Source: Methanovulcanius yangii (GTDB lineage: Archaea > Halobacteriota > Methanomicrobia > Methanomicrobiales > Methanomicrobiaceae). Taken from it: DNA of 64,000 nucleotides. This document shows, one piece after another, positions 42,001 to 50,593 of this stretch (position 1 is the first letter of the stretch; each line of letters starts with the position of its first letter). The notes beneath the pieces are model-generated. The model ran no database searches. It saw only the letters and a list, made by a program, of their open reading frames with translations, and was not told the DNA's origin. The position numbers and the translations under genes are program-made. The DNA is taken from NCBI RefSeq assembly GCF_018687785.1, contig NZ_LTBL01000001.1, positions 1,913,780-1,977,779 of the forward strand, in the 5' to 3' direction.

Positions 42001-44037
42001 AGGGACGGCGGGACGACTGCGGACCTGCACTTTTCGACCCTGCCCGAGAGCGGCCCGTTCACCTTCATCTTCTATGGCGATTCACAGGACCAGCTCCCGA
42101 CCTTCTCGCAGGAGGAGCGTCACAAACTTGTCGCCGACCGGATTGCAGACGAGGAGGACGTCGCCTTCGTGATCCACAGTGGTGACCTCGTGAACGATGC
42201 AACGCTCACTACCGACTGGGACCGCTTCTTTGCGGCCGGCGGGCCGATGCTTGGCAATCTGACCATCTTCCCTGCGCTCGGCAACCACGAGCAGAATGCC
42301 ACCCTCTACTACGACATCTTCGGCATGCCGGAGTGGTATTCGTTCGATTGCGGCGGGGCGCATTTCACGGTGCTGGACAGCAACGAATGGGCCTGGCCGG
42401 CGATGAGCGAACAGACGACATGGCTCACTGCCGATCTCGCCGGGCCGGCCGACTGGAACTTCGTTGCGTTCCACCAGCCGCCCTACAGCTCGAGCCTGAA
42501 GCACTATGGCGGCTATCTCAATGTCAGGGAACAGTGGGAGGACATCCTGACTGCGGGCGGTGTGGATATGGTCATGAACGGCGATGTCCATGCCTATGAG
42601 CGCTACTTCGAATCGGGCATCATGTACACCGTGATGGGCACCGGTGGCGGGCCGTCCTACCTGCTGCTCGACGAGGAGAAGATCGAGGGCTACCGGAACA
42701 GCCTCGAGCTGACCCTCGGCTACGCCCGCGTGACCATCGACCCGCAGGCGGGCACCGCCACCGTGGACGTCGTCCCGGTCGCGGAGATCTCCCCCGACGG
42801 CAGCGAGGTCGCCTATCTCTATCCGGAAGGGAGTGTGTATGACACCTTCGTGCTCGGGCCGCCGGGTGCGGCATTCGCAGCCGATCCCCTCTCCGGCGAA
42901 GCCCCGCTGACAGTGCAGTTTACCGATCTCTCGTCCAACGAGCCGACCGGATGGGCGTGGGACTTCGACGGTGACGGTACGGTGGACAGCACAGAACAGC
43001 ATCCCGCATGGACCTACACCGCCCCCGGTACCTACACCGTGGCGCTGACGGTCACAAACGCCTACGGCACCGACACCGCAACGGAGACGGATGTCGTGAG
43101 CGTTTCCGCCCTGACCGCCGACTTTGCAGGCGCAGTGGAGATCGTGGCAAACGGCGGGTTCGAGAGCGGGGATGCCACGGGCTGGACGCTGACCTCCGCG
43201 GAGGTCGTCGGCGGCGTTGCCAACACCGGCACGTACAGTGTTTCGCTCGCCTCGACGAAGGGCGTCGTCTCGTCGGCGTCGCAGGTGATCGATCTGACTG
43301 GAGTGAACACGCTGACGTACAGTTTCAGGATCAATCAGGCGACATCCGGGTCGCTTGCGGTTCTCATCGACGGGACGAAGGTTGACGAGTATTCCTCCGT
43401 CATCGCCTGGTACCGCCCCACGATCAGTGTCGCAGGGTATTCGGGTGAACACACCGTCACCTTCGAGGTGACGAGCGGACCGACGGGGAAGGATATCCTG
43501 ACGGCGTATGTCGATGACGTCTCTGCCTATGCCTCCTCGACGGAGGGCGCCCTCGGGTACGCGCCGCTGACGGTCTCGTTCAGGGATCTGTCGAGCGGCG
43601 CACCGACGTCGTGGGCATGGGACCTCGACGGCAACGGTGCGATCGATGCCACCGTGAAAAACCCGGTCCACACCTATGACCAGCCCGGTACGTACTCCGT
43701 GACCCTGACCGCTTCGAATGCGGAAGGAACCGCCACGGTCACGAAGAGCGGCTTTGTCACGGTGGCGGAAGTGCCGGTGCAGCCGGAGCCGCCGACGGCG
43801 GCATTCAGTGCCGACCCGCTCACCGGTACGATCCCGCTCGCGGTCTCGTTCACCGACCTGTCGTCGGGCGAACCGACGTCGTGGGAATGGAACTTCGGCG
43901 ACAAGGGCACCTCGACGGAGCAGAACCCCGTGTATACCTACACGAAGAAGGGCTCGTACACGGTGACCCTCACCGTAACAAACGAGTTCGGCACCGACAC
44001 GCTGAGCATGAGCAAGTACATCACTGTGCTGGCGTGA
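39016..44037 (+). CDS. Multi-domain surface protein: N-terminal island domain, PKD repeats, beta-helix, metallophosphatase, nested jelly-roll
   Basis: 1673 residues from TTG 39016 (GGTGA upstream; GTG 39007 is an alternative). A signal peptide and the shared N-terminal domain occupy ~1-240. Then five PKD domains (~241-663; WAWDFDNDGTVDS type), a parallel beta-helix with NosD-like turns (~665-915; GIHIGGEGTNNTVAENYCHD), an FN3/purple-acid-phosphatase N-terminal domain (~917-1012), and a metallophosphatase (~1014-1279) with FIFYGDSQ, HSGDLV, ALGNHE, AFHQPPY and GDVHAYERY in order, so the metal ligands look intact. Three more PKD domains follow, one interrupted by a jelly-roll module (VANGGFESGDATGWTL, ~1369-1510). 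Secreted; a surface phosphatase/adhesin is the best reading. Confidence 0.85.
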   Translation: MKDKFIVLLGFTLCILLFAAPAMAATTEVHIIKYDEDGTTVLAETTVDYHWMEANLPVMGDGVTHYFHQGPVFIDYPDPEIEAALRWNPDEDMNVREKDMGALKGTNVKDLCDLVGGMDDGDEVKINAADGWYDYFAYENIYEYSSREGPVVLTWYVDDLGLYPSESYPDTGYYDGMRLVWFADDSTNPWGVHAFGAWDWHEAADEEYWYYYYGSPTEKYPTTTGLSGKVISRISIYSHPGFSAEFSADPVSGDAPLTVQFTDASTDALGWAWDFDNDGTVDSTGQNPAWTYTSGGTYTVTLTVTGDAGTATETKTDYITVTEVPIADFAADVTAGTIPLTVQFTDLSSANPTSWAWDFNGDSIVDSTLQNPSYTYDFPGTYTVALTVTNADGTDSAVKADYIQVAGVAPVAAFEAPVRSGMIPFEVQFVDQSANFPTSWEWNFGDRSTSTEQNPVHTYTKKGAYTVTLTVTNDLGTDTVKMSKYITVTDTPVSPTAAFTADVTEGPAPLTVRFTDYSADSPTSWAWDFESDGTVDSTEQHPTYTYDTAGTYTVTLTVTNAAGTDSEVKADYIAVTEGTVPPIASFIADVTAGEAPLTVFFTDISEGSPTSWAWDLDGDGVVDATTRNPVYNYSDVGTYTVSLTVSNDAGSDTVTQTGYIGVYADMPVHNLNTGAGYLTIRNAVDGASAGDVIEVADGEYTENVLVDKALTIRSGNGASAVTVTAASPALPVFDIDADGVTIEGFSVRGPTNEHVAGIEIVGFDDCLIIANDCAGCYNGIHIGGEGTNNTVAENYCHDNTQRGISIRDTAYENYLIGNTVSNNVDAGICIKDTPHDNVLWLNAVIGDDLEILTANVARSPEPLTYTYDGGIHTGYLGNYYSAYAGSDADGDGVGETVFTSGVYTDSYPLAGLPSEYAETVLFAWGPYLTGTTTTGTTVNVKTPEAAIVSVEYADDAYFSATGGYDRSATDETGALLHHVALADLSPGTLYHYRVVRDGGTTADLHFSTLPESGPFTFIFYGDSQDQLPTFSQEERHKLVADRIADEEDVAFVIHSGDLVNDATLTTDWDRFFAAGGPMLGNLTIFPALGNHEQNATLYYDIFGMPEWYSFDCGGAHFTVLDSNEWAWPAMSEQTTWLTADLAGPADWNFVAFHQPPYSSSLKHYGGYLNVREQWEDILTAGGVDMVMNGDVHAYERYFESGIMYTVMGTGGGPSYLLLDEEKIEGYRNSLELTLGYARVTIDPQAGTATVDVVPVAEISPDGSEVAYLYPEGSVYDTFVLGPPGAAFAADPLSGEAPLTVQFTDLSSNEPTGWAWDFDGDGTVDSTEQHPAWTYTAPGTYTVALTVTNAYGTDTATETDVVSVSALTADFAGAVEIVANGGFESGDATGWTLTSAEVVGGVANTGTYSVSLASTKGVVSSASQVIDLTGVNTLTYSFRINQATSGSLAVLIDGTKVDEYSSVIAWYRPTISVAGYSGEHTVTFEVTSGPTGKDILTAYVDDVSAYASSTEGALGYAPLTVSFRDLSSGAPTSWAWDLDGNGAIDATVKNPVHTYDQPGTYSVTLTASNAEGTATVTKSGFVTVAEVPVQPEPPTAAFSADPLTGTIPLAVSFTDLSSGEPTSWEWNFGDKGTSTEQNPVYTYTKKGSYTVTLTVTNEFGTDTLSMSKYITVLA

Positions 44038-44100
44038 GGTCCGGACCAAACCTCATTTTTTCAAGAAAATGGATCGATAATCCCAATGGAGGGATGTAGA

Positions 44101-45708
44101 ATGAAAAAAATGTTGATTCTGGCTACTATTTTCCTCATCCTGGTTTTGGCGCTGCCGGGCTCGGTCTCGGCGGCGACGACGGAGATCCAGGTGACACGCT
44201 ACGCGAACGACGGGATCTATGTCCTGAACCAGACGACTGTCACCTATACCTGGATGGAGGCGAACCTCCCTGTCTACGGCGACGGGGTGACGCACTACTA
44301 TCACCAGGGCCCGGTTTTTGTCGATGATGAGGATCCCGATGAAGAGATGTTGCTGCGCTGGAATATCGCGGAGGATACGAATGTCCTTACGAAGGATATG
44401 GGCGCGGTGAAGGGGACGAACGCAAAGGACCTCTGCGATCTTGTCGGCGGGATGAAGGCAGGGGAGGAGGCGAAGTTCATCTCTTCGGACAACTGGAACA
44501 GGTACCTTGCCTACGAGAATATCTACGGATATTCCGACCGCGAAGGGCCGGTCGTGCTGACATGGTGGCGCTCTGGTCAGGGCAATGTCTCGGATGGCTA
44601 CTATGACGGGATGCGAATGGTCTGGTTTGCGGACAACTCGACGAATCCCTGGGGCGTTCATGCATTCGGAAACTGGGACTGGCACGAGGCTGCCGATGAG
44701 CAGTACTGGTACTACTATTACGGGGGGCCGACCGAGCTCTACCCGACAACGACCGGCCTTTCCGGCAAGTACATCAACAGGATACAGATCTTCAGCACCG
44801 ACCCGGTACCCCTCCCCCCAGGCGCCGACTTCTCGGCGAACGTGTCCTCAGGGGTCATGCCGGTAACCGTGCAGTTCACCGACCTCTCGACGTACGCCCC
44901 GACCTCCTGGGAATGGGACTTCGGTGACGGGAACGCCTCGACGCTGCAAAATCCCTCCCACACCTTCACGGCCGCCGGGACGTATACGGTGAACCTGACG
45001 GCGACGAATGCCTTCGGGAATGGCACGGAGACGAAGGCAGGATTCATCACCGTGAAGGCGCTCGAGGCGGACTTCAGTGCAGCCGCGGACGCGGTGGCGA
45101 ACGGAGGATTCGAGACGGGCAGCCTCACCGGCTGGACGGGAACGGGCGTCTCCGTGGCTGCCGGAGCAGCGTATGTGGGTTCATACGGTGCTTCCCTGTA
45201 TTCGTTGGAGGGGAGCGATTCGTACATCGAGCAGCAGGTGAACTTCACCGATGCGGGCTCACTGACATTTGCCTATGCCATTCCCTCGCTGAACAAGGGG
45301 AAGCTGTTTGTGTACCTCAACGGCTCGCCTGTCCGTACCTATGAAAGTACGACGGGGTGGGCGACCGATACGATCAGCGGATACTCGGGAATCCAGACGG
45401 TCCGTTTCCTGGCGTGGACCAACACGAAGAATAACAACATGATTGCCGCATACATCGACGACGCGACCGCACCGTACGATGCAGACGACGGTGCCGGCGG
45501 CGCTGCTCCGCTGACCGTGCACTTCACGGACGCTTCAACCGATACCCCGACAATGTGGGCATGGACATTCGGGGACGGCGGGACGTCGAACGAACAGAAT
45601 CCGACTCACCTGTACACCGCCGAAGGGGTCTACAATGTCACCCTCACGGCGACGAATGCCGGCGGAAGCGATACGGAGACGAAAGTCGGTTTCGTGACGG
45701 TTTCATGA
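44101..45708 (+). CDS. Secreted protein: N-terminal island domain, PKD, nested jelly-roll, PKD
   Basis: 535 residues. ATG 44101 follows GGAGGG with a 7-base spacer; an upstream ATG 44086 contains the ribosome binding site and is less likely. Signal peptide ~1-23 (LILATIFLILVLALPGSVSA). The N-terminal domain (~24-239) is very close to that of the two upstream giants. PKD 1 is at ~240-318. The next PKD opens as ADFSAAADAV, is interrupted by a ~135-residue jelly-roll (NGGFETGSLTGWTGTGVSVA ... IAAYIDDATAP), then resumes with APLTVHFTDAS. It is the shortest paralogue in the array, 63 bases after the metallophosphatase gene and possibly co-transcribed. Confidence 0.85.
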   Translation: MKKMLILATIFLILVLALPGSVSAATTEIQVTRYANDGIYVLNQTTVTYTWMEANLPVYGDGVTHYYHQGPVFVDDEDPDEEMLLRWNIAEDTNVLTKDMGAVKGTNAKDLCDLVGGMKAGEEAKFISSDNWNRYLAYENIYGYSDREGPVVLTWWRSGQGNVSDGYYDGMRMVWFADNSTNPWGVHAFGNWDWHEAADEQYWYYYYGGPTELYPTTTGLSGKYINRIQIFSTDPVPLPPGADFSANVSSGVMPVTVQFTDLSTYAPTSWEWDFGDGNASTLQNPSHTFTAAGTYTVNLTATNAFGNGTETKAGFITVKALEADFSAAADAVANGGFETGSLTGWTGTGVSVAAGAAYVGSYGASLYSLEGSDSYIEQQVNFTDAGSLTFAYAIPSLNKGKLFVYLNGSPVRTYESTTGWATDTISGYSGIQTVRFLAWTNTKNNNMIAAYIDDATAPYDADDGAGGAAPLTVHFTDASTDTPTMWAWTFGDGGTSNEQNPTHLYTAEGVYNVTLTATNAGGSDTETKVGFVTVS

Positions 45709-46054
45709 TGAAGGGAAAGAGCTGGTGCGATGGCGACGCGGGCGACCGGGAACCGCCCGGAGGAGGGACTCTCATCCCGCCATCCGTGGCAGGCCCCCAT
45801 TGTGCAACGCCGGCGATTCCATACATTGTGCCGGGATCCGTTGGGTCTGGCAGGGGTATTCTCCCCGCAGCTCTCTCTTTCATAGGAGTACGTGAAGGAT
45901 AGTGAATCAATTATATTAGCTTTACTCAATGGACTTAATAAATCAAAAATTATATCCATCGCCGGGCATCAACAATGGTTACAGGCATAGTCATGGCGCT
46001 CGCTGTCGGGCAGCAGCGTCGGGAAGGCCTGCATTCCGAGGAGAAGCATTGATT
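45709..46054. other. Intergenic region before the 46055 gene
   Basis: The left part is GC-rich and unremarkable. TATA-like AATTATATTAG (~45907-45917) and AAATTATATCC (~45948-45958) precede a leader of 100 bases or more. GAGGAG at ~46038 is the probable ribosome binding site. No gene is seen. Confidence 0.4.
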
Positions 46055-48913
46055 ATGGAAAGGAACCAACGCGCCATGTACCGGATTCTACTGATACTCT
46101 GTCTTCTCTCTGTTCTCGCGTTCTCCTGCAGCGCCTACTCGACCGAGGTCACGGTTCGAAGATACGCAATCGACGGGCTGACTCCCATCAATGAAACGAC
46201 GGTGTCGTACGAATGGATGGAGGAGAACCTCGAGGTGTGGGGCGACGGAAACACGTACTACTACTTCCAGGGGCCGATCTTCGAGGGAGAATGGGAGAAT
46301 GAGTACGGGGTCTCCTTCCCGGACTACCGGGACGACTGGCCGGGCGGTGTGGCCCCGTCATGGGATGACAGCGAAGAGAAATGGGACCGCATCTGGAACG
46401 CCTCCACCCAGTCGTACGAACAGAATGAGCGGACGAACTGGGAAGGGAAGAACCTCGGGAAACTGAAGGGCACGAATATCGCGGACCTCTGCGACCTCGT
46501 CGGGGGTCTTCCCGAGGGAAAGGACGCAAAGGTGATCGCGGCCGACAACGTGAACAAGGTCGTCCCGTATAGCGTCCTCTACGAGAACACGTCGGAGCTC
46601 GGCCCGTATGTCCTGACGTGGTATTCCATGGATGCCGGGGAATCGGGAATGACAAGCGGCTACACCGGCCCGGATTACACCAACGGCATGCGAGCCACCT
46701 TCTTTGCCGACACCTCCCGGAACGTGGATGGGTTCCATGTAGCGGGACTCGCGGACATGTTCGATGGCATGTCCGAGGAGTACTGGTATTATTATTACAG
46801 TGGCGGTATCCAGTACCCTTCGCTCGGCGGCTGGACATTGAAGTATGTCGACCGGATCTATGTCTCCTCCAACGACCCGGTGCCTGCTCCCGAGGCCGCA
46901 TTCGCCGCGAACGTGAAGACCGGACGGATAACCAACGGTGATTTCGAGACCGGTATCGTTTCGCCCTGGACAGGGACGGGAGTGAGCATTTATACGGCCT
47001 ATCTCCCCTCGACAAAAACGCACGGCACATACAGTGCCAAACTTTCGGCACCTTCATTGGGAAGTGCCTCCCTGGAGCAGGAGGTGGATCTCACGGATGT
47101 GGAGAGCATCAGGTTCTATACGTACTACTATGGGGAACCGGAGGTGTACATGCAGGTTCTTGTCGATGATACCGTCGTTGGCACCTTTTCATCAGGCGAT
47201 GGAGAGTACTACGAGACAGAGATGATTGACATCTCGTCCTTAGGGTTCAGCGGGACTCATACCCTGACATTCAGGGCCGTGAGCGACCTGGATGATTCTG
47301 GCTATACCGTGTATCTGGATGATATCGAAGATCTCGCCCTCTGCACGTCCGGACCTGCGCCACTGGACCTTCTCTTCACCGACCTCTCTGCGAAGATGGA
47401 GGATTCCGCCTATGCGTCCTGGTCCTGGGACTTCGGGGACGGGAACACCTCGACCGAGCAGCATCCGCTCCACACCTACACCGACGTCGGCACCTACACG
47501 GTGACGCTCACCGCGACGAACGCCGCCGGGAGTGATACGGAGACGAAGACCGGCTACATCGAGGTGCTTCCCCCGGCACCGGTGGCGGACTTTTCGGCGA
47601 GTGCCGATGTGGTGGTGAACGGCGGGTTTGAGGACGATCTGACGGGATGGACATCGGCAGGAGTTACTGCAGATACCTCCTCCCAACACTCCGGCATCAA
47701 GAGTGCACAATTGCAGTCCACCAAGGGCACGCCGCCCTCGTATCTCGAACAGGACCTCAACCTTACGGGTATTGATCAGCTCTCCTATTTCTATGAAGTT
47801 AGCGCTGAGGGAGGTGTCTCGCGTCTGGATGTCTCCATCGACAGTACCGTGGAGGCCACCTATTCTTCAAGTACCTTCCCCTGGTCGCAGGAGACCCTTG
47901 ACGTTTCGTCATATACGGGAGTGCACACCCTCCGGTTCGAGGCGATCACCGGCACCAACAAGAAGGACACAATCACGGCGAATGTGGACGATGTGAGCGC
48001 CCTCGTTGTCTCCTCCACAGGCGTTACCGGCAGCCCGCCCTTCGAGGTTTCGTTCACCGACACTTCGACGGGCGACCCTACCTCATGGGCATGGGATTTC
48101 GATACGAACGGGGTTGTCGACAGCACCCTGCAAAATCCCGTCTATACCTACAATTATCCCGGCCTCTACACGGTGAGCCTCACCGCAACCAATTTGGGTG
48201 GGAGTACGACCGTAACAAAGACGGCGTTCGTCAATGTTTCCGGTACGGTGACGACACCGGTCGCTGATTTCACCGCCAACCCGACGACCGGGAGTGCACC
48301 GCTTCCGGTCTCCTTCACCGATACCTCGACGAACAATCCCACGAGCTGGAGCTGGACATTCGGGGATGGGGAGTCGTCCACCCTCCAGCACCCGGTCCAT
48401 GAGTACGAGAACGAAGGGACGTACACGGTCACATTGACGGCAACGAACAGCGCCGGCAGCGACACGATGACGAAGACCGGGTACATCACCGTCGGCAGCA
48501 CCACTCCCTCTATCACCGTCGAGGCGACGGGCGACCTGACGGGCTGGAACCTTGGTACCGAGACCGACACCGTGGACAGCACCTCCATTGACCTCAGTGT
48601 CTCCACAACAGCGTCCACGTGGGAGGTGCGGGTGAGCGACACCTCAGCCAACCCCCACCCCGGCCACATGGCGGCGTGGCTTGAAGGCACGGGGTATGTC
48701 ACGGACGGCGCCTATCTCTATAACCCGTTGCAGGTGAAGGCGAAGGAGAGCGATGCCTATGTCGGAGCAAACAGCAACAGCGTTATCCTCGACAACGGCG
48801 ACGGTACCGGTACCTACGACATCTGGCTGAAGCAGACCACGGTGGCGGGCGATGAGCAGCTTGCGTCGGGCGTCTACCGTGCGGAGATCACCTTCACCGG
48901 GGCGGTGACCTGA
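46055..48913 (+). CDS. Surface protein: divergent N-terminal island domain, PKD with two nested jelly-rolls, WxL-like C-terminus
   Basis: 952 residues from ATG 46055 (GAGGAG upstream). Signal peptide ~1-28. The N-terminal domain (~29-280) is a divergent copy: WMEENLEVWGDGNTYYYFQG, then an insertion rich in Trp/Asp (PDYRDDWPGGVAPSWDDSEE), then LKGTNIADLCDLVGG. Two PKD domains are each interrupted by a jelly-roll module (ITNGDFETGIVSPWTGTG at ~290; VVNGGFEDDLTGWTSAGV at ~515). A third PKD is intact (~734-814). The last ~135 residues (VEATGDLTGWNLGTETD ... YRAEITFTGAVT) resemble a WxL-like beta domain and the secreted protein at 50021. Four bases separate its stop from the next gene. Confidence 0.8.
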   Translation: MERNQRAMYRILLILCLLSVLAFSCSAYSTEVTVRRYAIDGLTPINETTVSYEWMEENLEVWGDGNTYYYFQGPIFEGEWENEYGVSFPDYRDDWPGGVAPSWDDSEEKWDRIWNASTQSYEQNERTNWEGKNLGKLKGTNIADLCDLVGGLPEGKDAKVIAADNVNKVVPYSVLYENTSELGPYVLTWYSMDAGESGMTSGYTGPDYTNGMRATFFADTSRNVDGFHVAGLADMFDGMSEEYWYYYYSGGIQYPSLGGWTLKYVDRIYVSSNDPVPAPEAAFAANVKTGRITNGDFETGIVSPWTGTGVSIYTAYLPSTKTHGTYSAKLSAPSLGSASLEQEVDLTDVESIRFYTYYYGEPEVYMQVLVDDTVVGTFSSGDGEYYETEMIDISSLGFSGTHTLTFRAVSDLDDSGYTVYLDDIEDLALCTSGPAPLDLLFTDLSAKMEDSAYASWSWDFGDGNTSTEQHPLHTYTDVGTYTVTLTATNAAGSDTETKTGYIEVLPPAPVADFSASADVVVNGGFEDDLTGWTSAGVTADTSSQHSGIKSAQLQSTKGTPPSYLEQDLNLTGIDQLSYFYEVSAEGGVSRLDVSIDSTVEATYSSSTFPWSQETLDVSSYTGVHTLRFEAITGTNKKDTITANVDDVSALVVSSTGVTGSPPFEVSFTDTSTGDPTSWAWDFDTNGVVDSTLQNPVYTYNYPGLYTVSLTATNLGGSTTVTKTAFVNVSGTVTTPVADFTANPTTGSAPLPVSFTDTSTNNPTSWSWTFGDGESSTLQHPVHEYENEGTYTVTLTATNSAGSDTMTKTGYITVGSTTPSITVEATGDLTGWNLGTETDTVDSTSIDLSVSTTASTWEVRVSDTSANPHPGHMAAWLEGTGYVTDGAYLYNPLQVKAKESDAYVGANSNSVILDNGDGTGTYDIWLKQTTVAGDEQLASGVYRAEITFTGAVT

Positions 48914-48917
48914 GGCG

Positions 48918-49559
48918 ATGACGACGATGACGACGATGCGGCGATGGCAGGCGGTTCTGGCGATTTTCTTCTGTGCGGCCCTTCTCGTACCGGCGGGTCT
49001 TGCGGGCAATACCCTGACCGTCACCGGCACGGTGGTCGCGGCCCCCCTGCCGGTCGCAAACTTCACCGCCGATCCGACGGCGGGAGCGGCGCCGCTTCCC
49101 GTGCAGTTCACCGACTGCTCGGAGAACGTCCAGACGACCTACGCGTGGGACTTCGAGAGCGACGGCATCTGCGACAGCATGGAACAGAATCCCGTCCACG
49201 TCTACGAGTCGCCGGGCATCTACACGGTGACGCTCACGGTCGCCAACGGGGCGGGCGGCGATACGCTCATCCGGGAGAACTACATCGTGGTGACGGGCGA
49301 CACCGCAGGGGCCCGCATCGATGCCCTCATCCTGCACGTGGAGGGGCTCGATACCATCCCGTCATGGGTGAAGACGATCCTCGTGGGCGAACTCGAGGCG
49401 GCCTCCTCTGCCTACGAGGCGGGCGACATGGAGCAGTGTGCGACGTATGTCCGGCTCTTCAAGAACACCGTCGCCGTCCTGAACGGCAAGATCATTCCCT
49501 CGAAGGACGGGGTCGAGCTGATCCATGAGGCACAGGACATCATCGCCCTGCTCGCCTGA
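48918..49559 (+). CDS. Secreted PKD-FIMAH protein
   Basis: 213 residues. Signal peptide (WQAVLAIFFCAALLVPAGLA), one PKD domain (~40-125: VANFTADPTAGAAPLPVQFT ... YAWDFESDGICDS), then a helical FIMAH domain (~130-213: RIDALILHVEGL, VLNGKIIPSKDGVELIHEAQ). It lacks the island N-terminal domain. Starting four bases after the previous stop, it is surely in one operon with the WxL-like/PKD protein and may be its partner. The FIMAH type links it to the giants at 32944 and 57849. Confidence 0.85.
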   Translation: MTTMTTMRRWQAVLAIFFCAALLVPAGLAGNTLTVTGTVVAAPLPVANFTADPTAGAAPLPVQFTDCSENVQTTYAWDFESDGICDSMEQNPVHVYESPGIYTVTLTVANGAGGDTLIRENYIVVTGDTAGARIDALILHVEGLDTIPSWVKTILVGELEAASSAYEAGDMEQCATYVRLFKNTVAVLNGKIIPSKDGVELIHEAQDIIALLA

Positions 49560-50020
49560 TCATCGGCGGTTTCCGACCCAAAATTCATTTCCTTTTTCCG
49601 CTCGTTCTTCGCACGTGTTTTTGTTTGGATATCCGTTTTTATTTCTTCTATCAAATTGGTCGATGATGCGGTGGGCGGGGCACCTTAACGGATATTGTGG
49701 CTCCGGCCACATCCTTGTCTGCGCGGTGCGATATGCAATAATGGCATTCATTCCTGGCCGACGGGAACTCGTCCCCCGGTGCCTCAGGCCCATCGAAGCA
49801 TCCTCCGTCCCGAAATGTCCCGACCGCCGCTGCAGAGGTGCCGGATGCGAACAAAAGGCCCCGCCCGCGGCGTCTCCCTCCCCCGTCTGCACCCTCCTGC
49901 CGGGGGTTGCCGCAGTGGTCACCCCGTCAATTTAATTAAATTTACTCAAATCTATAAATTACAAATAATTATTAAAAGGCCGGGTTCATCGTTTATTATT
50001 CCTACTGGAGGAATGAACGA
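49560..50020. other. Intergenic region before the WxL-like secreted protein
   Basis: A T-rich 49580-49660 segment probably terminates the upstream operon. A small perfect hairpin, TGTGGC-tccg-GCCACA, lies at 49696-49711. The GC-rich middle shows no convincing gene on either strand. TCTATAAATTAC (~49950-49961) is the likely TATA box and GGAGGAATGA (50010) the ribosome binding site of the next gene. Confidence 0.4.
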
Positions 50021-50491
50021 ATGAAGAGAATGTTTATCATGGGCGCACTCGCCCTTATCGTGCTCCTGGCCCTGCCGGGAGCGGCAATGGCGGCCGAAGA
50101 TTCGGTTGTTGTTTCAGGTAATATTGGACTTGACATTGAAGTAACGGCAGGTGCTGATTTTGATCTTTCTGCCATGTCTCGTACAACTGCCGGAACTGGT
50201 AGCACAACTGTGAAAGTAACGACATCCTCGGACGATTGGGATATTGTGGCATCGGGTAGTAATGGTGGATTCATGTACAACGATGTCGATCTGGTTACGC
50301 TCAGCAACCCAATCGGAATAAGCCTTACTCAGGGTTCGTACATCTCGCTGGCAACTGGCCCGACGCTTATCGAAGGCGCTGCACCCTGTGTTAACTCAGA
50401 GACTACTGTTTATTTTGAGCAGATCGTTGACGCAGCAGATGTGAATGGTGATTATGATATTACGGTCACTTTCATTGGAACTGCAGTCTAG
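50021..50491 (+). CDS. Small secreted WxL-like beta protein
   Basis: 156 residues with signal peptide (FIMGALALIVLLALPGAAMA). The mature part is Ser/Thr/Val-rich and all-beta: VVVSGNIGLDIEVTAGADFD, SSDDWDIVASGSNGGFMYND, ending DYDITVTFIGTAV. The layout (Trp-x-hydrophobic motif DDWDIV, an N-terminal glycine strand, and the closing ITVTF strand) matches the C-terminal domain of the 46055 protein and is reminiscent of WxL surface domains, which associate non-covalently with cell envelopes. The following gene is DUF916-like, the usual partner type. It has its own promoter and a strong hairpin terminator. Confidence 0.65.
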   Translation: MKRMFIMGALALIVLLALPGAAMAAEDSVVVSGNIGLDIEVTAGADFDLSAMSRTTAGTGSTTVKVTTSSDDWDIVASGSNGGFMYNDVDLVTLSNPIGISLTQGSYISLATGPTLIEGAAPCVNSETTVYFEQIVDAADVNGDYDITVTFIGTAV

Positions 50492-50514
50492 ACATCTCCC
50501 TAAACCATGACACC

Positions 50515-50543
50515 GATACGCCCCATGCCTGTCGGGGCGTATC
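50515..50543 (+). terminator. Perfect 10-bp hairpin followed by T-rich tract
   Basis: GATACGCCCC (50515-50524), a 9-base loop, and GGGGCGTATC (50534-50543), then CTTTTTCCTTG. It fits a terminator after the small WxL-like gene. Confidence 0.65.
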
Positions 50544-50593
50544 ACAACTCTTTTTCCTTGTAACTCCAACCTACATACATCGGAGAATAATCA

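Noticed and set aside
49560-49922. Minus-strand frame of 120 codons in the spacer before the WxL-like gene.
   Set aside because: Arg/Pro/Gly-rich, no ribosome binding site, covers likely terminator and promoter regions.
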